Of a stretch of 5,355 nucleotides of DNA, positions 1-5,355 are shown in pieces; within the stretch, counting starts at the first letter, position 1; every line of letters begins with the position of its first letter. A program made the position numbers and the translations under genes. Source of the stretch: Planctomycetota bacterium. Its GTDB lineage: Bacteria; Planctomycetota; Phycisphaerae; FEN-1346; JAACEH01. Location of the stretch: positions 1-5,355 of the forward strand of contig JAFGPY010000316.1 in the NCBI GenBank assembly GCA_016935955.1. The letters run 5' to 3'. The notes below the pieces were generated by a model, which searched no databases, was not told where the DNA came from, and saw only the letters and a list, made by a program, of their open reading frames with translations.

Positions 1-1034
1 GCACGCCGGACCTGCTCACGGTGGGCCGACTGGCGTCGCTCTGCCGCGAGCGGCACAACGGTCGCACGACTTGGTACATCGTCAACCGGCACATCAATTA
101 CAGCAACGTCTGCGAGAACCGCTGCAAGTTCTGCGCGTTCCACCGCACGCCGTCAGCCGACGGTGCGTACACGATGACTCTCGATGAGGTGGTCGAGGAA
201 GCCTGCAAGTCGCGTGCGGCCGGAGCCACGGAACTGCACATCGTCGGCGGCCTGCACCCCGACCTGCCGCTCGGCTACTACATCGAGATGCTCTCGCGGT
301 TGCACGAGATGTTGCCCGCGGTGCACCTTCAGGCCTTTACGGCCGTGGAGATCGCCCACCTGGCCGACACGGCCGGACTGACCGAACGCGAGACGCTGAT
401 GATGCTGAAGCGGGCCGGTCTGGGCAGCCTGCCGGGCGGCGGGGCCGAGGTCTTCGCGCCGCGCGTGCGCGAGGCCCTCTGTCCGCGGAAGATCCCGGCC
501 GAGCGCTGGCTGGAGGTGATGGCGACGGCCCACGACCTGGGCATTCCGTCGAATGCCACGATGCTCTACGGCCACATCGAGCGGCCCGAGGAACTCGTCG
601 ACCACATGCTCCGCCTGCGCGACCTCCAGGACCGCACGGGCGGATTCATGACCTTCATCCCGCTGGCCTTCCATCCGCAGAACACCGAGCTTGCCGCCTC
701 GGCCGACCTGCGGCGCCGCGGCACGACCGCCTACGACGACCTGCGTGCGCTGGCCGTCGGGCGGCTGATGCTCGACAATGTGCCGCACGTCAAGGCGTTC
801 TGGATCATGCTCGGCCTGCACCTGGCCCAACTCAGTCAGCATTTCGGCGTGGACGACATCGACGGCACGGTGGTGCAGGAGAAGATCACGCACGCCGCCG
901 GGGCAGCAACACCGCAGGCCCTGACGGTCGACGAGATTCGCACCATGATCGTCGAGGCCGGCTACGAGCCGCAAGAGCGCAACACGGTCTACCGCCGCGT
1001 CATCCGCGAGGGCAGCCAGTGGCGGCTGGAGTAG
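1..1034 (+). CDS. mqnE: Aminofutalosine synthase MqnE (radical SAM), 5'-truncated by the window edge
   Basis: This enzyme uses S-adenosylmethionine and a [4Fe-4S] cluster to join the adenosyl radical to 3-[(1-carboxyvinyl)oxy]benzoate, giving aminofutalosine in the futalosine route to menaquinone; it should be cytosolic. The cluster motif CxxxCxxC is visible, with cysteine codons at 111, 123 and 132, inside NYSNVCENRCKFCAF. It is followed by ELHIVGGLHP, GLGSLPGGGAEVFAP, SNATMLYGHIE and TGGFMTFIPLAFHP, which I recognise as MqnE-like rather than typical of the sister enzyme MqnC or of CofG/CofH. The reading frame is open to the left edge (first whole codon at 3, reading TPDLLTVGRL), and that upstream part also looks like family sequence. 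The GTG at 21 is therefore probably internal, and I estimate that a few dozen N-terminal residues are missing. The C-terminus looks intact and ends in TAG at 1032-1034. The gene is convergent with carB. No frameshift is seen. The main alternative is another member of the MqnC/MqnE/CofH group. Confidence 0.92.
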   Translation, partial: TPDLLTVGRLASLCRERHNGRTTWYIVNRHINYSNVCENRCKFCAFHRTPSADGAYTMTLDEVVEEACKSRAAGATELHIVGGLHPDLPLGYYIEMLSRLHEMLPAVHLQAFTAVEIAHLADTAGLTERETLMMLKRAGLGSLPGGGAEVFAPRVREALCPRKIPAERWLEVMATAHDLGIPSNATMLYGHIERPEELVDHMLRLRDLQDRTGGFMTFIPLAFHPQNTELAASADLRRRGTTAYDDLRALAVGRLMLDNVPHVKAFWIMLGLHLAQLSQHFGVDDIDGTVVQEKITHAAGAATPQALTVDEIRTMIVEAGYEPQERNTVYRRVIREGSQWRLE

Positions 1035-1055
1035 GGCAACGAGCGCATTGTTGTT

Positions 1056-1079
1056 GTAGGGGTCGCTCGTGAGCGACCC
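1056..1079 (+). repeat. REP-like palindromic unit, left copy
   Basis: The unit is GTAG followed by the 20-nt inverted repeat GGGTCGCTCGTGAGCGACCC at 1060-1079. Its 9-nt arms are perfect around a central GT; as a hairpin it would have an 8-bp stem with a CGTG loop. It starts 21 nt after the mqnE stop codon. No T-run follows it (the next bases are TCGAATCC), so it is not a classical Rho-independent terminator, although such a stem could still pause polymerase or protect the 3' end of the mRNA. It is paired with a related, inverted copy at 1112-1135. Calling it a dispersed repeat rests on the copy inside this window and on its resemblance to GTAGGGG palindromes that I recall from many bacterial genomes. 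Confidence 0.7.
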
Positions 1080-1111
1080 TCGAATCCTTGGGGAAGCTTG
1101 TCTGCGGTACC

Positions 1112-1135
1112 GGGCGGCTCGCGAGCCGCCCCTAC
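1112..1135 (-). repeat. REP-like palindromic unit, right (inverted) copy
   Basis: Read on the - strand, this unit is GTAG followed by GGGCGGCTCGCGAGCCGCCC, a perfect 20-bp palindrome (1112-1131 on +). In the same orientation it matches the left unit at 19 of 24 positions. Four of the five differences form two compensating base-pair changes (T-A to C-G and C-G to G-C), so pairing is kept in both copies. The fifth difference is in the centre of the loop. The unit lies 46 nt past the carB stop codon, and no T-run follows it on the - strand. Together with the left copy and a 32-nt spacer it makes an 80-nt composite at 1056-1135, bounded by GTAGGGG and CCCCTAC. Confidence 0.7.
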
Positions 1136-1181
1136 TGTCCAATTCCGCGCGGCAGCTTCCTGCAAGCTCGGGACGTGACCA

Positions 1182-4100
1182 CTACATGTCGGCGAAGGGT
1201 GAGTCGGCGTTGTATTCCTGGATGGTGCGGGCTTCGGGCCGCTTGGCCTGCAGGGCGGCAATGGCCGTCACCACGCTCTTGGCGGCCATGACCGTGGTCA
1301 CCAGCGGCACGTTCTCGCTGACGGCCTGCGTGCGGATGCTGACCTCGTCGGCCCGCGGCGTCTTGCCGCTCGGGGTGTTGATGATCAGTTGAATCTCGTG
1401 GTTCTTGACGGCGTCGAGGATGTGCGGGCGCCCTTCGCGAACCTTGTTGATTCGCTTGCTCGGCACGTCGCACTGCTGGAAGAAGGCGTGCGTGTTGTCG
1501 GTGGCCAGCAGTGTGAAACCCATCTCCACGAGCCGCTCGGCCGACTCCAGGAACTCCTCCTTGTCGGCGTCCATCAGGCTGACCAGCACGTTGCCCGAGG
1601 TCGGCAGCTTCATCCCGGCGGCAAGCTGGCTCTTGGCGAAGGCCATGCCGAACTGTATGTCGATGCCCATGACTTCGCCGGTCGAGTGCATCTCGGGGCC
1701 GAGCACGCAGTCGACGCCGCGGAAGCGGTTGAACGGGAAGACCGACTCCTTGACGCCCACGTGCCCGAGCGGCGCCGAGCCTTCGCCGAGACCCAGCTTC
1801 TCGAGCGTCTCGCCGAGCATGATCCGCGTGGCCACTTTGGCGATCGGCACGCCCGTGACCTTGCTGACGAACGGGACGGTGCGGCTGGCCCGCGGGTTCA
1901 CTTCCAGGACGTAGACTTTCTGATCGCGCGTCACGGCAAACTGTACGTTCATCAGGCCGCGGACATTCAACTCCAGGGCCATGGCTCGCGTAGCCAGCCG
2001 CAGGTCTTCGAGCACCTGCGACGAGAGCCACTGCGGCGGCAGAACCATCGCCGCGTCGCCCGAGTGGACGCCGGCCGGCTCGACGTGCTCCATAATGCCG
2101 GCGATGTAGACGCTGCGGCCGTCGGCCACGGCGTCAACGTCGATCTCCGTGGCTTCCTCCAGGTACTTGTCGACCAGGATGGCCGCGCCGTCGCTGACGG
2201 CCACGGCATTGGCCGCAAAGCGGTCGAGTTGCTCGTCGTCGTAGACGATCTCCATGGCCCGGCCGCCGAGGACGAAACTCGGGCGTACGATCACCGGGTA
2301 GCCGAGCCGCGCGGCGATTTTGCGGGCCTCTTCGGGCGTGGCGGCCATGCCGTTGGGCGGTTGCCGCAGGCCGAGCTTCTCGATCATTGCGGCAAACGAT
2401 CCGCGGTCCTCGGCCCGGGCGATGCTGTCGGGACTGGTGCCGAGGATCGGCACGCCCTCGCACTGCAGGCCCTCGCTGAGGTTCAGCGGCGTCTGCCCGC
2501 CAAACTGCACGATCACGCCGTCGGGCTGCTCGCGGCGGACGATGGCCAGCACGTCCTCGTGCGTCAGCGGCTCGAAGTAGAGCCGGTCCGAGGCATCGTA
2601 GTCGGTCGACACGGTCTCGGGGTTGCAGTTGACCATGATCGACTGGTAGCCGCTTGCCTGCAGGGCCATCGAGGCGTGAACGCAGCAATAGTCAAACTCG
2701 ATGCCCTGGCCGATGCGGTTCGGCCCACCGCCGAGAATCATGATCCGCGGCGCGTGGCTTGGCGCGTCCTCGACGTCGGCCTCGTAAGTCGAATAGTAGT
2801 ACGGCGTGTAGGCTTCGAACTCGGCGGCGCACGTGTCGACCAGCTTGTAGACCGGCTCGACCTTCAGCCGCCAACGCAGGTGCCGGATCTCGACCTCGGT
2901 CTTGCCCAGCAGATGGGCCAGTTGCACGTCGCTGTAGCCCAGGGCCTTCGCCTCGCGGAGCGTGGGGGCATCGATCTCGCCGCCCGAGCGGCCCAGGTCG
3001 GCCAGACGGCGCTCGGCCTCGACCAGTTGTTCCATCTGGTCGAGGAACCACGGGTCGATGCGCGTCATTTCGTGCAGGTCTTCAACCGACCAGCCGCGCT
3101 CGAAGGCGTAGCGGATGTAGTAGATGCGGTCGCCGTTCGGCGTGATGAGCTTGCTGCGCAGTTCGGCGTCATCGATGGTCGCCGGATCGGCGTCGCGGCC
3201 GTCGGCCCCGAAACCCATCCGCTTGATCTCCATGCTCCGCAGGCCTTTCTGGAAGGCCTCCTTGAATGTGCGGCCAATGCTCATCGCCTCGCCCACGCTC
3301 TTCATCTGGATCGTCAGCGTCGGGTCCGAGCCCGGGAACTTCTCGAACGTGAACCGCGGAATCTTCACCACGCAGTAGTCGATCGTCGGCTCGAAGCAGG
3401 CCGGCGTCTTCTCGGTGATGTCGTTGGGAATCTCGTCGAGCGTGTAGCCCACGGCCAGCTTCGCGGCCATCTTGGCGATCGGGAAACCCGTGGCCTTCGA
3501 GGCCAGGGCCGAACTGCGGCTGACGCGCGGGTTCATCTCGATGACGATCATGCGGCCGGTCTCGGGATGCACGGCGAACTGGATGTTGCAGCCGCCGGTC
3601 TCCACGCCGATCGCCCGGATGATGGCCACCGAAGCGTCGCGCATCCGCTGGTACTCGCGATCGGTCAGCGTCTGGATCGGGGCCACCGTGATCGAGTCGC
3701 CCGTGTGCACGCCCATCGGGTCCAGGTTCTCGATCGTGCAGACGATCACCACGTTGTCGGCCCGGTCGCGCATGACCTCCAGCTCGAATTCCTTCCAGCC
3801 CTCGGCCGACTCCTCCAGCAACACCGAATGCACCGGGCTCAGTTCCAGGCCCAATTGCACCAGTTCCTCAAACTCCTCGATGTTGTAGGCCGCCGAACCG
3901 CCTGTGCCGCCCAGCGTAAACGACGGACGGATGATAATCGGCAGGCCTAGGTCGCCTGCCGCCTTCATGGCCTCGGCCTTATTGTGCACAAGGACGCTTC
4001 GTAGCGACTCCAGGCCGATCTCGTCCATGGCCGCTTTGAACAGCTCGCGGTCCTCGGCCTTCTTGATGACGTCGGCCGAGGCGCCAATCAGCTCGACGCC

Positions 4101-4433
4101 GTGCTTCTGAAGGATTCCGGCGTCATGGGCTGCAACGGCCACGTTCAGGGCCGTCTGCCCGCCGAGTGTCGGCAGCAGGGCGTCGGGCTTCTCGCGCTCG
4201 ATGATCCGCTCGACCATCTCGACCGTGATCGGTTCGATGTAGATGCGCGAGGCCATCTGCGGATCGGTCATGATCGTCGCCGGATTGCTGTTCAGCAGGA
4301 CGACCTCGTAGCCCTCCTGCTGCAGGGCCTTGCAGGCCTGCGTGCCGCTGTAGTCGAACTCGCACGCCTGGCCGATGATGATCGGTCCGGCCCCGACGAT
4401 CATGATCTTGTGGATGTCCGTCCGCTTCGGCAT
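1182..4433 (-). CDS. carB: Carbamoyl phosphate synthetase large subunit CarB, complete
   Basis: CarB makes carbamoyl phosphate from bicarbonate, CarA-derived ammonia and two ATP, feeding pyrimidine and arginine synthesis in the cytosol. The product is 1083 aa (E. coli CarB is 1073) and collinear with the family. An N-terminal ATP-grasp carboxyphosphate half spans about 1-405, with R129, R169, GGTGG 175-179, E215, H243, Q285, E299 and N301. An oligomerisation region follows at about 406-556. The C-terminal ATP-grasp half spans about 557-940, with R717, H790, Q831, E844 and N846, and an allosteric domain covers about 941-1083. The two halves are an internal duplication: [20 protein letters not shown] at 11-30 matches [20 protein letters not shown] at 565-584. 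By alignment from memory to E. coli, the ornithine-site residues are present (E785, D793, E896, T1046), and so are K958, T978, T981, K997 and N1019 of the nucleotide pocket. The start is the ATG at 4433, giving the family N-terminus MPKRTDI. The frame stays open upstream through carA, but that extension is an out-of-frame artefact. The stop is TAG at 1184-1182. Confidence 0.98.
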   Translation of the reverse strand: MPKRTDIHKIMIVGAGPIIIGQACEFDYSGTQACKALQQEGYEVVLLNSNPATIMTDPQMASRIYIEPITVEMVERIIEREKPDALLPTLGGQTALNVAVAAHDAGILQKHGVELIGASADVIKKAEDRELFKAAMDEIGLESLRSVLVHNKAEAMKAAGDLGLPIIIRPSFTLGGTGGSAAYNIEEFEELVQLGLELSPVHSVLLEESAEGWKEFELEVMRDRADNVVIVCTIENLDPMGVHTGDSITVAPIQTLTDREYQRMRDASVAIIRAIGVETGGCNIQFAVHPETGRMIVIEMNPRVSRSSALASKATGFPIAKMAAKLAVGYTLDEIPNDITEKTPACFEPTIDYCVVKIPRFTFEKFPGSDPTLTIQMKSVGEAMSIGRTFKEAFQKGLRSMEIKRMGFGADGRDADPATIDDAELRSKLITPNGDRIYYIRYAFERGWSVEDLHEMTRIDPWFLDQMEQLVEAERRLADLGRSGGEIDAPTLREAKALGYSDVQLAHLLGKTEVEIRHLRWRLKVEPVYKLVDTCAAEFEAYTPYYYSTYEADVEDAPSHAPRIMILGGGPNRIGQGIEFDYCCVHASMALQASGYQSIMVNCNPETVSTDYDASDRLYFEPLTHEDVLAIVRREQPDGVIVQFGGQTPLNLSEGLQCEGVPILGTSPDSIARAEDRGSFAAMIEKLGLRQPPNGMAATPEEARKIAARLGYPVIVRPSFVLGGRAMEIVYDDEQLDRFAANAVAVSDGAAILVDKYLEEATEIDVDAVADGRSVYIAGIMEHVEPAGVHSGDAAMVLPPQWLSSQVLEDLRLATRAMALELNVRGLMNVQFAVTRDQKVYVLEVNPRASRTVPFVSKVTGVPIAKVATRIMLGETLEKLGLGEGSAPLGHVGVKESVFPFNRFRGVDCVLGPEMHSTGEVMGIDIQFGMAFAKSQLAAGMKLPTSGNVLVSLMDADKEEFLESAERLVEMGFTLLATDNTHAFFQQCDVPSKRINKVREGRPHILDAVKNHEIQLIINTPSGKTPRADEVSIRTQAVSENVPLVTTVMAAKSVVTAIAALQAKRPEARTIQEYNADSPFADM

Positions 4434-4438
4434 CGACG

Positions 4439-4444
4439 CCTTCC
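4439..4444 (-). promoter_or_regulatory. Ribosome binding site of carB
   Basis: Read on the - strand, GGAAGG follows immediately after the carA TAG stop (4447-4445) and lies 5 nt before the carB ATG at 4433. It supports that ATG as the true start, because the open frame continues upstream without a stop. Its position against the carA stop codon suggests that translation of carB is coupled to that of carA; the coupling is an inference. Confidence 0.65.
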
Positions 4445-5355
4445 CTACCGTGCTGCAGCCATCAATTCGGTAAACATCTCGAACAGGTACCGCGAATCGT
4501 GCGGGCCCGGTGCCGCCTCCGGGTGATACTGCACGCTGAACGACGGCGTCTCCAGGCACCGCAACCCCTCGACCGTGTTGTCGTTGAGGTTCATGTGCGT
4601 CACCTCGACCGTCCCGGCCGGGAGCGACTCCATGTCGACCACGAAACCGTGGTTCTGGGCGCTGATCTCCACGTGGCGGTCCTTCAGGTGCATGACCGGC
4701 TGGTTGCCACCGTGGTGCCCGAACTTCAGCTTGCTGGTCGTGCCGCCCATGGCTTGGCCGAGAATCTGGTGCCCCAGGCAGATGCCGAACAGCGGCCGCT
4801 GGCCCAGCATGGCCCGGACCTCGGCCACGATGCCCGGCAGGGCCGCCGGATCGCCGGGGCCGTTCGACAGGAAGATGCCGTCGGGATTGCGGGCCAGGAT
4901 GTCGGCCGCCTTGGTGTACGCCGGCACCACGTGAACGCGGCAACCGTGCGTGACCAGCAGACGCAGAATGTTGTACTTCACGCCGTAGTCCATGACCACG
5001 ATGTCGAATTGCGGTTCCTTGGGCTCGACGTCGGCCAGCGGCTCGTCCCAGTCGTAGGCCGCTTCGCACGTCACCTCGCGGACCAGGTCGCGGCCCAGCA
5101 GGCCCTCGCTCTGGCCGGCCATGCGAACCAGATCCATCGCGTCGAGCACCTCGGTCGAGACCACGGCCTTCATCGCCCCGGCCTCGCGAATGTGCTTGAC
5201 CAGGGCCCGCGTGTCGATGCCTTCCAGCCCGATCACGCCCTGGGCCTCCAGGAGTTCCGGAAGGCTCAACTGGCTGCGCCAGTTCGAGACCCGCCGGCTG
5301 CACTCCTTGACGATGAACGCCGAGAGGAAGACCTTGCGGCTCTCGTAGTCCTCGC
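4445..5355 (-). CDS. carA: Carbamoyl phosphate synthetase small (glutaminase) subunit CarA, 5'-truncated by the window edge
   Basis: CarA hydrolyses glutamine and passes the ammonia through a tunnel to CarB. The 302 visible residues begin [10 protein letters not shown] at the right edge (first whole codon ends at 5353). They cover the rest of the N-terminal CarA domain, including [19 protein letters not shown], and then a complete class I glutamine amidotransferase domain. The nucleophile cysteine is in FGICLGHQ (codon 4780-4778, equivalent to E. coli C269). The histidine and glutamate of the triad are in [12 protein letters not shown] (codons 4525-4523 and 4519-4517, equivalent to H353 and E355). 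[18 protein letters not shown] and AQNHGF are also present, so the glutaminase should be active. About 80 N-terminal residues, the start codon and any promoter or regulatory leader lie beyond the window. A TTG at 5269 could be mistaken for a start, but family sequence continues upstream of it. The gene ends in TAG at 4447-4445, 11 nt before carB, in the usual carAB order. Confidence 0.97.
   Translation of the reverse strand, partial: EDYESRKVFLSAFIVKECSRRVSNWRSQLSLPELLEAQGVIGLEGIDTRALVKHIREAGAMKAVVSTEVLDAMDLVRMAGQSEGLLGRDLVREVTCEAAYDWDEPLADVEPKEPQFDIVVMDYGVKYNILRLLVTHGCRVHVVPAYTKAADILARNPDGIFLSNGPGDPAALPGIVAEVRAMLGQRPLFGICLGHQILGQAMGGTTSKLKFGHHGGNQPVMHLKDRHVEISAQNHGFVVDMESLPAGTVEVTHMNLNDNTVEGLRCLETPSFSVQYHPEAAPGPHDSRYLFEMFTELMAAAR

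Noticed and set aside
1048..1056. Three TTG repeats before the left palindrome.
   Set aside because: Only nine bases of a simple triplet, with no sign of function. It is not a usable U-tract, because it precedes the stem on + and reads CAA on -.
153..1142. A 329-codon open frame on the - strand, antisense to mqnE and running through the palindrome region.
   Set aside because: It shows the same composition effect and has no recognisable family. The + strand frame carries the clear MqnE motifs, and the antisense frame reads through the non-coding hairpins.
1154..1168. A small inverted repeat, AGCTT-CCTGC-AAGCT, just past the carB stop codon.
   Set aside because: A 5-bp stem with no T-run is expected by chance and is too weak to call a terminator.
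1389..3950. An 853-codon open frame on the + strand, antisense to carB.
   Set aside because: It is rich in R, A, H, D, L and V with no recognisable domain and lies wholly inside conserved carB. In GC-rich genes with G/C third positions, an antisense frame rarely meets a stop, so length alone is not evidence of coding.
4434..5303. An in-frame upstream extension of carB of about 290 codons, which might suggest a longer CarB or a carA-carB fusion.
   Set aside because: This stretch lies in another frame over carA and translates to low-complexity G/R/P/A-rich sequence. The family N-terminus MPKRTDI begins at the ATG at 4433, with a GGAAGG just upstream, and the carA frame ends in a real stop.

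Overview
The window comes from a GC-rich bacterial chromosome and holds three recognisable core-metabolism genes, two of them cut by the window edges, plus one short non-coding junction. I see no mobile-element gene, phage gene, CRISPR array, RNA gene or defence system. The futalosine-route menaquinone gene (mqnE), the strong G/C preference at third codon positions and the GTAGGGG-type intergenic palindromes would fit a planctomycete or a related lineage. That placement is an inference from general knowledge and is not proven by the sequence.

Layout. From the left edge to 1034 on the + strand lies the 3' part of mqnE, which encodes the radical-SAM enzyme aminofutalosine synthase. From 1035 to 1181 is a 147-nt tail-to-tail intergenic region. 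It contains two related 24-nt palindromic units in inverted orientation (1056-1079 and 1112-1135). From 4433 down to 1182 on the - strand is a complete carB, encoding the large subunit of carbamoyl phosphate synthetase (1083 aa). From the right edge down to 4445 on the - strand is carA, encoding the small glutaminase subunit; its first roughly 80 residues lie outside the window.

How the genes work together. carA and carB are in operon order, separated by 11 nt, with a Shine-Dalgarno-like GGAAGG directly after the carA stop codon. Their products form one enzyme: CarA releases ammonia from glutamine and CarB turns it, with bicarbonate and two ATP, into carbamoyl phosphate for pyrimidine and arginine synthesis. 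mqnE belongs to a different pathway (menaquinone), is convergent with carAB and shows no evident functional link to it. The carAB promoter and the mqnE start are both outside the window.

No convincing undescribed system was found. The most interesting item is the palindrome pair between mqnE and carB, whose two copies differ by compensatory substitutions that preserve base pairing.
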